From: Entomomonas sp964395065
GTDB lineage: Bacteria; Pseudomonadota; Gammaproteobacteria; Pseudomonadales; Pseudomonadaceae
Direction of reading: 5' to 3'
NCBI GenBank assembly: GCA_964395065.1
Contig: CAYNAM010000052.1
Location: forward strand, 1 to 17,027
Length of the DNA: 17,027 nt
Below the pieces are notes generated by a model. The model worked only from the letters and a program-made list of their open reading frames with translations. It was not told the origin of the DNA and made no database searches. Of this stretch, positions 8,409-15,863 are shown one piece after another. Both the position numbers and the translations under genes were made by a program. Numbering within the stretch: position 1 is the first letter of the stretch; each line of letters starts with the position of its first letter.

Positions 8409-9188
8409 TTATAACAAATTATGGGGTTGATGGTTTTTTAATGCATCTATTAAAGCATGCTGACTAGCGCCGTGGCAGTTTATTATATGCTTGATGTTAA
8501 GTATCTCAGCGCGTTTGGCAATGCGGTGGCTTGGTACGAAATAGGTTAGGTGTGTAAGCTTTTGCCAATCATTACCTAGTAAGTGATGAAGGTTTTCTAA
8601 TGCTTCACCACTGCTTAAAACTAATGCATTAAGGTTATGCTGTTTTATTGTGTTTAAAATAAACTCAGCTGAATAGTTAGGGCTCTTTCGGTAATAGAGT
8701 TCCATGGTATCGGTGGGGATACCATTTAATGTTAATTTTTCTAACAGCCAAGGGCGACCTTTTTGGCCTTTAATAATCAGTGCTCGACATTGAGGATCGG
8801 TTAGGCTTTCTTGGAAGCTGGGTGATGTCCAAAGTGCCTCACTGTCATCCCCTGTAGCAGGATCTGGAAAGCATACATCGAGATTTGCTGCTTTTAATAC
8901 GTCGGCTGTAGCCTTCCCGACACTAAACCATGATTGTTGAATTGGTAGTTGTGGCCAATAATAATCTAAACGCTCTAATATCAGTTTTGCAGCAGGTTTA
9001 CTTGTTACAATTAGTGTTGTGTAACGATCAAAGTCTAATAATTGACTTCGTTGTAACGCCGTTTCTGGTGTTGGGATGATTTCAAGCAGCGGTAAGCTTA
9101 TTGCCGTTATAGCTAGGGATGATAAGTATTGTGCTTGTAGTTCGCAGTCAGGCGCTGAACGTGTTAGTAATAAACGCCAATTATTCAT
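8409..9188 (-). CDS. hemD: Uroporphyrinogen-III synthase
   Basis: HemD closes linear hydroxymethylbilane to uroporphyrinogen III with inversion of ring D; it is a soluble cytoplasmic enzyme. The family is poorly conserved, but typical pieces are present: WRLLLTRSAPDCE at the N-terminus, FDRYTTLIVTSKPAA near 53-67, WFSVGKATADVLKA near 82-95, ALIIKGQKGRPWLLEKL near 136-152, and LNALVLSSGEALENLHHL near 190-207. Length (259) is normal. The ATG at 9186-9188 begins two bases after the hemC stop with no clear ribosome site, so it probably depends on coupling to hemC translation. The position directly behind hemC supports the call strongly. Confidence 0.92.
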   Translation of the reverse strand: MNNWRLLLTRSAPDCELQAQYLSSLAITAISLPLLEIIPTPETALQRSQLLDFDRYTTLIVTSKPAAKLILERLDYYWPQLPIQQSWFSVGKATADVLKAANLDVCFPDPATGDDSEALWTSPSFQESLTDPQCRALIIKGQKGRPWLLEKLTLNGIPTDTMELYYRKSPNYSAEFILNTIKQHNLNALVLSSGEALENLHHLLGNDWQKLTHLTYFVPSHRIAKRAEILNIKHIINCHGASQHALIDALKNHQPHNLL

Positions 9189-9190
9189 AA

Positions 9191-10123
9191 CTAGTCATTT
9201 TCGGCATAGATTTTGTTTAAAATATGATCAGCCCCTGCCGATAGAAGTTGATCCGCTATATTGATACCTAGTTGTTCAGCATTTTCAATAGTATCGGTAC
9301 CTTCTGCAGTGAGTACTTGGCAACCTGACGGATCAGCCACAAGACCTTTTAGGTGGACTTGTTCGTTATTGAGTATTGCATAACCAGCAATAGGTACTTG
9401 ACAGCCACCGTTGAGATGTTTGTTCATCGCTCGTTCGGCTGTAACACAATAAGCTGTTTCGTTGTGGTGCAGTGGTTTTAAAAGTGTTTGCAAGTCGATA
9501 TCATCAGTTCTGCATTCAATACCCACGGCTCCTTGTCCTGCGGAAGGAAGACTTTGTTCTACAGAAAGATAAGATGAGATCCTTTCAGAGAGCTCTAATC
9601 TTTTAAGTCCTGCTGCAGCCAAAATAATAGCGTCGTATTCATCGTTATCGAGTTTCGCGAGGCGCGTATTGACATTACCTCGTAGAAAACGAATATTTAA
9701 GTCAGGTCTTAGGGTCAATAATTGTGCTTGTCGACGCAAACTAGAGGTTCCAACAATGCTTCCATGAGGAAGATCATCAATTGATGTAAACTGCTTAGAA
9801 ACAAAAGCATCTCTAGGGTCTTCACGTTGACAAATGCAATAAAGGCCGAGCCCATCAGGAAAGTCCATGGGAACATCTTTCATTGAGTGAACTGCAATAT
9901 CTGCTTTGTTTTCTAATAGAGCCGTTTCAAGTTCTTTAACGAATAATCCCTTGCCGCCAATTTTGGCAAGAGGAGCATCGAGTAATTTATCACCACGGCT
10001 TATTAGTTTGAGTAGTTCAACTTTTATTGTTGGATAATGCGTTTCTAAATGATTTTTAACATACTCTGCTTGCCATAATGCTAGAGCACTTTGGCGTGTG
10101 GCAATGCGAATAATTTTGGGCAT
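9191..10123 (-). CDS. hemC: Hydroxymethylbilane synthase (porphobilinogen deaminase)
   Basis: HemC links four porphobilinogen units into hydroxymethylbilane in the cytoplasm. The sequence is well conserved: IATRQSALALWQAE at 7-20, FVKELETALLENKADIAVHS (61-80) followed by MKDVP with catalytic Asp83, the substrate-binding arginines in SSLRRQAQL (R130, R131), RGNVNTRLAKLD (R149, R154), and the dipyrromethane cofactor cysteine C241 in NGGCQVPIAGYA. Length (310) is standard. The ATG at 10121-10123 has GGA 8 bases upstream. It is the first gene of hemC-hemD-hemX-hemY. A good promoter (minus strand, 10161-10190) lies just behind the yciA stop codon, so the operon need not depend on transcription from yciA. 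Confidence 0.97.
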   Translation of the reverse strand: MPKIIRIATRQSALALWQAEYVKNHLETHYPTIKVELLKLISRGDKLLDAPLAKIGGKGLFVKELETALLENKADIAVHSMKDVPMDFPDGLGLYCICQREDPRDAFVSKQFTSIDDLPHGSIVGTSSLRRQAQLLTLRPDLNIRFLRGNVNTRLAKLDNDEYDAIILAAAGLKRLELSERISSYLSVEQSLPSAGQGAVGIECRTDDIDLQTLLKPLHHNETAYCVTAERAMNKHLNGGCQVPIAGYAILNNEQVHLKGLVADPSGCQVLTAEGTDTIENAEQLGINIADQLLSAGADHILNKIYAEND

Positions 10124-10160
10124 ATGTTAAATCCAAATTCTAATCAGTGAAAATGGGATA

Positions 10161-10190
10161 ATTATAGTGCTTATGCTAGTGAAATACCAA
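10161..10190 (-). promoter_or_regulatory. Predicted sigma-70 promoter of the hem operon
   Basis: On the minus strand TTGGTA (10185-10190, 4 of 6), an 18-base spacer and a perfect TATAAT (10161-10166) lie 37 bases before the hemC ATG. The -35 box abuts the yciA stop codon at 10191-10193. Confidence 0.6.
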
Positions 10191-10595
10191 TTAAGCGGTA
10201 ATTTCAGGTAGTGCTCTTGTTCTTCCTTTGTCATCAATAGCGACAAAGACAAACGTTGCCTCCGTAACTTTACGCCTATCATCTGTTATTAGTCCTTTAC
10301 TCCAGACTTCAACACGTATTTGAATAGAGCTTCGGCCTACGGATAGTGTTTCTGTATAAAATGAAAGTTGTGACCCTACCTCAACCGGTACTAAAAAAGA
10401 CATGTGGTCGATAGAAACAGTAGCTATACGTCCTCTGGCAATTTTAGCGGCAGTGGCTGTGCCTGCAATATCCATTTGAGATACGAGCCAACCACCATAG
10501 ATGTCATTAAAGCCGTTGGTTGTATAGGGCAATGCAATGATTTGTAAGGCAAGATCACCTTGTGGTGTTAGGTAGTCTGTATCGTGATTATTCAT
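10191..10595 (-). CDS. yciA: YciA-type acyl-CoA thioesterase (hotdog fold)
   Basis: A small cytoplasmic enzyme that hydrolyses acyl-CoA to free acid and CoA. The 134 residues align by eye along the whole of E. coli YciA: PQGDLALQIIALPYTTNGFND, then IYGGWLVSQMDIAG with the conserved Asp residues D31 and D42, ARGRIATVSIDHMSFLVPVEVGS, the strand region SIQIRVEVW, and the end KGRTRALPEI. No residue important to the hotdog acyl-CoA family looks lost. The ATG at 10593-10595 has only a weak ribosome site. The gene lies upstream of hemC on the same strand with 67 bases between. That gap holds the hem promoter and no terminator, so the hem genes may also receive read-through. Confidence 0.93.
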   Translation of the reverse strand: MNNHDTDYLTPQGDLALQIIALPYTTNGFNDIYGGWLVSQMDIAGTATAAKIARGRIATVSIDHMSFLVPVEVGSQLSFYTETLSVGRSSIQIRVEVWSKGLITDDRRKVTEATFVFVAIDDKGRTRALPEITA

Positions 10596-10754
10596 GTTAT
10601 TAGTTTTCTCGTATTTTAAGTAGACTAGATAAGCTCTTCGATAGAGTAAGAATAGTTACTATGCTTTTTGGTTGTCCTTGTAACAATCAATAATAAAGTA
10701 TTTCAATTTTAATCTGCTGAAATAGCTATGGTTATTTTTAGGTTTATCATATTA

Positions 10755-10783
10755 TTGACCAATCTCATGGATTATAAAATAAT
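10755..10783 (+). promoter_or_regulatory. Predicted sigma-70 promoter of the 246-residue unknown protein
   Basis: TTGACC (10755-10760, 5 of 6) and AATAAT (10778-10783, 5 of 6) are separated by 17 bases, giving a leader of about 40 bases before the ATG at 10830. Confidence 0.45.
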
Positions 10784-10829
10784 TTATTGTCATAGTGTTT
10801 AAACTATTTTATAAAGACAAGGATTTAAT

Positions 10830-11570
10830 ATGAGCATTGGAATAGCGTTATATCATACAGATAACTTATCTGGGCAACAAGCTTATCATTTAGCAACTTT
10901 GTTTTTTAAGATGATTAATCAGCGTATAACGGATGCGTCTTATTACGATGAATCTAACGCATATCATTCTGTAGCGCTTAGTGAAATGACTAAAGCAATC
11001 GAAAATAAAGCAGTAAAAGGATTTAGAGTCTATGCTAAAGATGAACAAAATCCACCGTGGGTGGTTGCGTTTGGCTACACAGCAAATCCTAAAACCTATT
11101 TTGATTATATAGATATACAATGTGGCATTGATATCACAGAAGATCAAATATTGCAGTTTATTCAAGAGGCAGTTACATTAGCTTTCATTCCTTATGGTGT
11201 TGTTTATCTGAGTGATAATGTTGTTGATGCTTATGAGTATGTGATGGAGGAAGGTGTTATCCCTGTCCCTAGCTATGAACAACATTTTTTATGGCGAGAT
11301 GAAACGCCAATGTTTTATGGTAGCGCACGCTATGAAAATAGTATGTTACGTATGATATATCCTTATAATTTAATTAATTCTAAACATTTAAACGTCTTAG
11401 TTGATGGAAAAACGTTAGAAGAGAATATTCATGACGATGAGCGTTTCGGGGTATTAATACCAACAGCAAATACCGAGTCTTTTATTTGGAAGGTTCCCTC
11501 AGAGCAATTAGCGTATGTGAATAAAGTGTGCGGTCAAGCCGGTATATTAATTGCGTGGAATAATCAATGA
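10830..11570 (+). CDS. Unknown soluble protein, possibly immunity-like
   Basis: I do not recognise this 246-residue protein with certainty. It has no signal peptide or membrane segment and is rich in aromatic and acidic residues. Two halves can be seen: residues 1-150, an alpha/beta region with PPWVVAFGY near 75-83 and a hydrophobic stretch AVTLAFIPYGVVYLSDN near 114-130; and residues 160-244, a compact module with MLRMIYPYNLINSKHL (172-187), VDGKTLEENI (191-200), FGVLIP (206-211), a TESFIWKVP segment (215-223) and a terminal GILIAW. The second module reminds me of orphan immunity-type proteins found near polymorphic toxins or type VI effectors, but this is a weak memory-based resemblance and no toxin lies in the window. 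The start has AAGGA 6 bases upstream. The next gene is 93 bases away and has its own promoter candidate. Confidence 0.85.
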   Translation: MSIGIALYHTDNLSGQQAYHLATLFFKMINQRITDASYYDESNAYHSVALSEMTKAIENKAVKGFRVYAKDEQNPPWVVAFGYTANPKTYFDYIDIQCGIDITEDQILQFIQEAVTLAFIPYGVVYLSDNVVDAYEYVMEEGVIPVPSYEQHFLWRDETPMFYGSARYENSMLRMIYPYNLINSKHLNVLVDGKTLEENIHDDERFGVLIPTANTESFIWKVPSEQLAYVNKVCGQAGILIAWNNQ

Positions 11571-11574
11571 AAAA

Positions 11575-11604
11575 TTAAGAAATAATGCGTTTTTAGTCTA
11601 TAAT
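11575..11604 (+). promoter_or_regulatory. Predicted sigma-70 promoter of the lipoprotein pair
   Basis: TTAAGA (11575-11580, 4 of 6), an 18-base spacer and a perfect TATAAT (11599-11604) lie about 60 bases before the first lipoprotein start at 11664. No terminator separates it from the gene before. Confidence 0.5.
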
Positions 11605-11663
11605 AAAGCATAATACAGTAATTTTTATAGTAATAGATTCCTCCTAATTAAGGGATGTAAGGT

Positions 11664-12371
11664 ATGAAGCTTTTTAACTCATTTGTTATGACTTTATTAT
11701 TAACACCATTATTAATAGCAGGGTGCTCCAGCCATAAAGAGCCTGTATCGGTGCTGCCGGAGGTTGAGCAGACGGGGCCTATTTGGGGGGATGGGGTAGA
11801 GGCTAAAGAAGAGTATATTGACGCGGCTCGTTTTTCTACAGAACCCACTACAGTGGGCACTATCTATTACTCTGCTCAACCTGTGCAAGGTACTGTTGTT
11901 GACTCTCCAGCCTTCGCTCAGGGACGTATTAATGTTACTGTGCTTGATAAAAATGGTAAGAAAATCCCGATTATTCAGTCAAAAGGGGATTACTATATTC
12001 AAAGTATTAAAGGTGAGAAATATACGCTCTATTTTGAAAATATCAGCAATACAGGGTATGAGGTTATTGTTACTGCTGATGGTATTGATAGCGTAACAGG
12101 TAAAGATGGTAGTTATCGTAATCCAGGTTATATTTTGTTTCCTGGTAATACCATCACAGTAAGGGGATTTCGTCAAACTAAAGATGAGTATAAGCCATTT
12201 ATCTTTTATGAAAAAGAAAGCCCTTATGCCAAAGGTAGCCGTAATGGAACGGATGCAAATATTGGTGTTATAGGTTTTGCTCTGTTTGAGCTAGCTACAC
12301 CAAAAATACCGAAAGAAACAAAGCCGAAAGCATTTCCTGCACAAACAAATATGTTTAGACTTGATAAATAG
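11664..12371 (+). CDS. Unknown lipoprotein, 235 residues
   Basis: The N-terminus is a lipoprotein signal: a short charged end, a hydrophobic core (about 7-18), and the lipobox LIAGC with Cys21. Ser at the next position predicts sorting to the outer membrane. The mature part looks mostly beta: INVTVLDKNGKKIPII (89-104), GEKYTLYFEN (117-126), GYEVIVTADGIDSVTGKDGS (131-150), then RNPGYILFPGNTITVRGFRQ (152-171), FIFYEKESPYA and a GTDANIGVIGFALFE segment (195-209). The second half (about 120-210) resembles a conserved extracytoplasmic module of unknown role that I recall from other proteobacterial secreted proteins; I cannot name its family. AAGGG lies 9 bases before the ATG. Only 8 bases separate it from the next lipoprotein gene, so the two form an operon and may work together at the outer membrane. 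The function is unknown. Confidence 0.88.
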   Translation: MKLFNSFVMTLLLTPLLIAGCSSHKEPVSVLPEVEQTGPIWGDGVEAKEEYIDAARFSTEPTTVGTIYYSAQPVQGTVVDSPAFAQGRINVTVLDKNGKKIPIIQSKGDYYIQSIKGEKYTLYFENISNTGYEVIVTADGIDSVTGKDGSYRNPGYILFPGNTITVRGFRQTKDEYKPFIFYEKESPYAKGSRNGTDANIGVIGFALFELATPKIPKETKPKAFPAQTNMFRLDK

Positions 12372-12379
12372 GGCTTATT

Positions 12380-12679
12380 ATGCAGAAATTATGCATTGTT
12401 TTTTGTTTGCTTGGTCTAGGGCTTTTAGGATGCTCTAATAAGCAAGCCTCTGGGAATCCTTATAAAGAAGCACATATTGTGACTGTTGCTCCTAATTATG
12501 TGATTGAGGTAAATGAGAAGCCAAGATTAACAAAAGAGCAAATGAAAACGATGAGTGAAGATGCCTTGAAAACGCGTTTTAGTGAATTGCAAAATGAAGA
12601 GTTAACACTAACCCCTGGTCAGAAAAAAGAATTTGATATGATTGGTGAGCGATTAAAAGAGTTGTCCACAATGCATTAA
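12380..12679 (+). CDS. Small unknown lipoprotein, 99 residues
   Basis: A second lipoprotein right behind the first. The signal peptide ends at LLGC with Cys18, followed by Ser, again predicting the outer membrane. The mature 81 residues hold a short beta-like stretch (EAHIVTVAPNYVIEV, about 31-45), then helix-forming, charged sequence (ARF-free, Lys/Glu-rich) from about 51 to 97, including LTKEQMKTMSEDALKTRFSE and LTPGQKKEFDMIGERLKEL. AGGG stands 6 bases before the ATG. Co-transcription with the lipoprotein before it is almost certain (8-base gap), and a terminator follows directly. I know no function; the helical tail suggests a partner-binding or structural role rather than an enzyme, which is inference. 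Confidence 0.85.
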   Translation: MQKLCIVFCLLGLGLLGCSNKQASGNPYKEAHIVTVAPNYVIEVNEKPRLTKEQMKTMSEDALKTRFSELQNEELTLTPGQKKEFDMIGERLKELSTMH

Positions 12680-12686
12680 ATTTAAT

Positions 12687-12716
12687 AAGAGATAGATATT
12701 CTATCTCTTTATTTTT
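12687..12716 (+). terminator. Rho-independent terminator of the lipoprotein pair
   Basis: A 9-bp perfect stem (12687-12695 with 12701-12709), a 5-base loop and a T-rich tail to 12716 follow the lipoprotein stop by seven bases. The tatD stop codon on the other strand (12701-12703) lies inside it. The minus-strand tail is poorer in T, so ending of tatD transcripts here is less sure. Confidence 0.75.
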
Positions 12717-13537
12717 ACAGGGAGTTGAAAAAAGTTTTGTGCACATTGAGTGGTATGTTGTGCTGTTTGTTGTTTCGTCTCATTACGGAAATGAGCAACT
12801 GTGTTAAGGACTTCAACTAAAAAAATGGGTTCATTGCGTCTATTTTTAGGTTTAACGTCTAGTGTGCGGGGAAGTAAATAGGGGCCATCTGTTTCAAGCA
12901 TCAAACGGCCTGTAGGAATATCTTTAACCAGTTGCTGTAAATGCTCACCGCGTCGCTCATCGCAAATCCAGCCTGTAATACCAATGTGTAAATCCATATC
13001 TAAGTACTGATACAAAGTTTTTTTATCCCCTGTAAAGCAGTGAACAACGGCTGCAGGTAGTAAATCCCTAAATTGCTTGAGAATACTAATAAATCGATCA
13101 TTTGCATCACGCTCATGTAAAAAAACAGGTTTCTTAAATTCAACAGCGAGTGCAAGTTGTTCTTCAAAAACATTTTCTTGTGCTGACCTGGGGCTAAAGT
13201 TACGGTTAAAATCTAGTCCGCATTCACCAACTGCTTTCACTGTCGGTTGAGTTAATAGTTGTTTTAACGTTGCTAATGTATCATTGCTCCAGTCTTTAGC
13301 ATTGTGGGGGTGAATCCCTGCGGTACTAAAAAGTTGTGTTGCGCTAGAGTCGTTCGTGATACAAAGTGCTAATGCCTGTTGGCTTTCTTGCTCACCTGTG
13401 CCAGTTATTACCATCTGTAATACATTAGCTTTATACGCTCTATTAAGCACATCATTTAAATCGTGTTTGAAGCTTTTATCTGTTAAATTTATACCAATAT
13501 CAACGAGCCATTGATGTTCCATAATATTGTCTCTCAT
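12701..13537 (-). CDS. tatD: TatD, metal-dependent DNase (amidohydrolase fold)
   Basis: A cytoplasmic TIM-barrel hydrolase with 3'-5' exonuclease activity in the E. coli enzyme, linked to DNA repair; despite its name it is not needed for Tat export. True TatD signatures rather than YcfH/YjjV are present: DIGINLTDKSF near the start, GECGLDFNRNFS (metal ligand E105), VFLHERDA (H141), VVHCFTG (H166), GITGWICDERRG and LETDGPYLLPR (D217), then a KNRRNEP segment. All four metal ligands known from E. coli are kept. Length 278 includes a short N-terminal extension. The outer ATG (13535-13537) lacks a ribosome site, while the ATG at 13520-13522 has GAG 8 bases upstream and fits the family's usual N-terminus, so the real protein may be 273 residues. 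It follows cmoM by three bases and is likely coupled to it. Confidence 0.94.
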   Translation of the reverse strand: MRDNIMEHQWLVDIGINLTDKSFKHDLNDVLNRAYKANVLQMVITGTGEQESQQALALCITNDSSATQLFSTAGIHPHNAKDWSNDTLATLKQLLTQPTVKAVGECGLDFNRNFSPRSAQENVFEEQLALAVEFKKPVFLHERDANDRFISILKQFRDLLPAAVVHCFTGDKKTLYQYLDMDLHIGITGWICDERRGEHLQQLVKDIPTGRLMLETDGPYLLPRTLDVKPKNRRNEPIFLVEVLNTVAHFRNETKQQTAQHTTQCAQNFFQLPVKIKR

Positions 13538-13540
13538 ATT

Positions 13541-14284
13541 TTATTTAGGCTGGCATAACCAATGTATATAACGTCCTAGACCGGAGAAAGTAGGGTGTTT
13601 ACAGTAAGCTAGCTCCATTTCGATAAGCTCATTTGGATTTGTTTTTGCTTGGAAATCAAAGGGCATGTAGTCATGAAATACTCTAATACCACTTTCAGTA
13701 ATAATTTCCCAGTCACTACTCATAGTTTGTTTTAGTTCATTAGGCGCGATAGGGTTTTGTGGGGTTAGGCTTTGTTTTTCACCACAAAATTGTTGTTTTT
13801 TTAACTTTTTAAAGTGGCCTTTTAATAAGTTGCGATAAATCAGTGCATCTTTATTGTAGAAGGCTAATGAAAGCGTCCCTTTGGGATGAGTAAATTTTTT
13901 AAGTGTCTCTAAAATACCAAAAGGGTTTGCTAGCCATTCAAGCACAGCATGGCAAATGACTAAATCAAAAGACTGGTTAAATGATAGTTGTTGCCATGGT
14001 TGTTGGATAAAGTTAGCAGTGAGTTTAGCCTGTGCAAATTGTGCTTTTGCTGTATCAAGCATAATCGCGGAGGGCTCTGTGATTGTAACATGGTGTCCTT
14101 GCTGTGCTAGCCACAGAGAAATGTGGCCTTGCCCAGCACCAATATCTAATACATTGATTGGATTGTTAGGGAGAACCTTTGCAAGGTCTTGCTGCAAAAC
14201 AGCTAAGCGAATAGCGCCTTTTGTACTGCCATAAATTTTTTCTGCAAAGCGGCCTGCCAACTCATCGAAATAGCGATCTGTCAT
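13541..14284 (-). CDS. cmoM: CmoM, tRNA 5-carboxymethoxyuridine methyltransferase
   Basis: A SAM-dependent methyltransferase that, in E. coli, methylates the carboxyl of cmo5U at wobble position 34 of certain tRNAs. A class I fold is evident: VLDIGAGQGHIS (45-56) binds SAM, with acidic E70 at the end of the second strand. CHAVLEWLANP (111-121), LSLAFYNKDALIYRNLLKG (138-156) and GIRVFHDYMPFD (199-210, including Arg201) match the CmoM-specific parts of the E. coli protein, as does the LGRYIH end. At 247 residues it is close to the usual 261. The ATG at 14282-14284 has no strong ribosome site. It is the first gene of a cmoM-tatD pair and lies back to back with pyrD, with 93 bases for both promoters. 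The older name SmtA is sometimes used. Confidence 0.92.
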   Translation of the reverse strand: MTDRYFDELAGRFAEKIYGSTKGAIRLAVLQQDLAKVLPNNPINVLDIGAGQGHISLWLAQQGHHVTITEPSAIMLDTAKAQFAQAKLTANFIQQPWQQLSFNQSFDLVICHAVLEWLANPFGILETLKKFTHPKGTLSLAFYNKDALIYRNLLKGHFKKLKKQQFCGEKQSLTPQNPIAPNELKQTMSSDWEIITESGIRVFHDYMPFDFQAKTNPNELIEMELAYCKHPTFSGLGRYIHWLCQPK

Positions 14285-14377
14285 AGTTTACTTAACTTAA
14301 GTCAATAGAATTTATACCGTATTTTAGAGTGAAGTGGTTATAATAAGAAACTATTATTTTTTCTATCTGAGGGCATT

Positions 14378-15403
14378 ATGTATAAATTGGTTCGCCCATT
14401 ATTATTTAAACTTGATCCAGAGACTGCTCATGATTTGGCGATTCAGGCACTAAAAGTTCGAGGTAAATTGTGCTGTAGCAGTCGTAACCAAACATTGGCC
14501 GTTAATGTGATGGGGCTTGATTTTGACAACCCTATTGGATTGGCGGCAGGGCTTGATAAGAACGGTGATGCAATTGATGGGCTTGCTTCTCAGGGATTCG
14601 GCTTTATTGAAGTAGGCACAGTTACACCTAGGCCTCAACCGGGTAATCCAAAACCACGATTATTTCGATTGTTACAAGCAGAAGCGATTATTAATCGTAT
14701 GGGTTTTAATAACCAAGGCGTTGATTATTTGATTGCTAATGTTCAAGCAAAGAAATACAAAGGTATTTTAGGCATTAATATTGGTAAAAACTTCGATACA
14801 CCTGTTGATGAAGCTGAGAGAGACTATTTAATCTGCCTAGAAAAAGTTTATCCTTATGCTGACTATATTGCTGTTAATTTAAGTTCTCCAAATACCCCAG
14901 GACTTAGGACTTTACAGTTTGGTGATCACTTCAAAAAGTTGTTAGACCTTCTTAAATCTAAGCAGCAGGCTCTGGCACAACAACATAATCGTTATGTACC
15001 GATTGCAATTAAAATTGCACCCGATATGACCCATGAAGAAACGGTCTTTATTGCGAATACACTTATTGAATCTGGAATGGATGCAGTTATTGCTACCAAT
15101 ACAACTATTTCTCGTGAAACAGTAAAACATCTACCTCATGGTAATGAAACAGGTGGTTTGTCAGGAGCACCGCTTTTTGAACAAAGCTGTAAAATGGTTA
15201 GTTTTTTATCCGAAATGTTAAAGGATAAGCTGCCGATTATTGCTTCTGGCGGTATTACTAGATCCAGTGATGCTGTTCAAATGTTAAAAGCAGGCGCTTC
15301 ATTGGTGCAGATTTATACAGGTTTTATCTATCATGGCAATAAGCTAATTAGTGACTCAATAAGTGCGATTAAACAAGAAAATATACTACCAAAAGGGAAA
15401 TAA
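14378..15403 (+). CDS. pyrD: Dihydroorotate dehydrogenase, class 2 (quinone-linked)
   Basis: PyrD oxidises dihydroorotate to orotate with FMN and passes electrons to the quinone pool at the inner membrane; it is the fourth step of pyrimidine synthesis. The N-terminal membrane-association helices (MYKLVRPLLFKLDPETAHDL) mark class 2. FMN and substrate motifs follow: GLAAGLDKNGD (54-64), EVGTVTPRPQPGNPKPRLFR (78-97), NRMGFNN (106-112), AVNLSSPNTPGLR (165-177, with N167 and catalytic base S170), K212 in IKIAPD, ATNTT (239-243), GGLSG (259-263), SGGI (290-293) and QIYTGF. Length 341 is normal. GAGG lies 5 bases before the ATG. A perfect TATAAT at 14339-14344 may be the -10 box, but I see no good -35. 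No strong terminator follows. Confidence 0.97.
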   Translation: MYKLVRPLLFKLDPETAHDLAIQALKVRGKLCCSSRNQTLAVNVMGLDFDNPIGLAAGLDKNGDAIDGLASQGFGFIEVGTVTPRPQPGNPKPRLFRLLQAEAIINRMGFNNQGVDYLIANVQAKKYKGILGINIGKNFDTPVDEAERDYLICLEKVYPYADYIAVNLSSPNTPGLRTLQFGDHFKKLLDLLKSKQQALAQQHNRYVPIAIKIAPDMTHEETVFIANTLIESGMDAVIATNTTISRETVKHLPHGNETGGLSGAPLFEQSCKMVSFLSEMLKDKLPIIASGGITRSSDAVQMLKAGASLVQIYTGFIYHGNKLISDSISAIKQENILPKGK

Positions 15404-15487
15404 TATTTGGATACAAATTATTAGCCTTAAAAACAAAAGACAAGACTTTTTTATTTAAACGAGTGAGAGTTAGCCGTTAATAAAGAA

Positions 15488-15863
15488 ATGAAGAGAGTTT
15501 ATTATCAAAAAAGTATGATGCATGGCTGCATTATTAACAGTGGCATATACAGCTACAATGGCTCAGCAAGGAGAGCTTGAGTGTCCAATCAAGGTGGTTT
15601 TAAATCTTCAGGTGTGATGACTGTTTCACAGGTTAAACAAATGTGTGATGATACAAAGATTATATTGTGTGGAACCGTTATAAAATAGCTAAAGTATGAG
15701 AAATACTTATTTAAGGACAGCGCTGGCTAAATGACGATAGATGAAGATGATTGGAATCGCTTGACGATAGGGGGCTAATAATCAAGTCGAAATTTATAGT
15801 GAAGTAGATAAGAACCATGATTCTGTTGAGATTGGTGTGGATAGTGCATGCAATGTCAACTAA
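15488..15863 (+). pseudogene. Decayed BOF (YgiW/YdeI) family periplasmic OB-fold protein
   Basis: Joining pieces in two frames rebuilds nearly a full YgiW-like protein. A signal-peptide-like start MAALLTVAYTATMAQQ lies at 15522-15569 in one frame. The main part begins about 15590 in a second frame: GGFKSSGVMTVSQVKQMCDD, then TKIILCGTVIK, a TAG at 15686, KYEKYLFKDSAG, a TAA at 15728, and MTIDEDDWNRLTIG. After a shift at the G run near 15770, NNQVEIYSEVDKNHDSVEIG leads to a TAA at 15861. These match the YgiW core (TVAQVK, DDT, KYIFRDATG, WNGL, VEISGEVDKDWNSVEID). The first ATG at 15488 would need another shift in a run of A. In other bacteria such proteins are small secreted stress-linked proteins. 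With at least two frameshifts and two in-frame stops it cannot make a full product, and a sequencing slip would not explain all of these. Confidence 0.9.

Noticed and set aside
10787..10815. A second promoter, TTGTCA-17 bases-TATAAA, before the 246-residue protein
   Set aside because: The boxes are good, but transcription would start inside or after the ribosome site of the gene at 10830, so the promoter further upstream is preferred.
11818..12096. A 92-residue open frame within the first lipoprotein gene
   Set aside because: The lipoprotein frame has a proper signal, ribosome site and domain-like content; this one is a shadow.
12701..13537. TatD as part of a twin-arginine export operon
   Set aside because: No tatA, tatB or tatC is nearby; here it is paired with cmoM, and TatD is not required for Tat export.
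13956..14234. A Cys-rich 92-residue plus-strand open frame
   Set aside because: It is antisense to the SAM-binding part of cmoM and its cysteines come from reading codons of that gene backwards.
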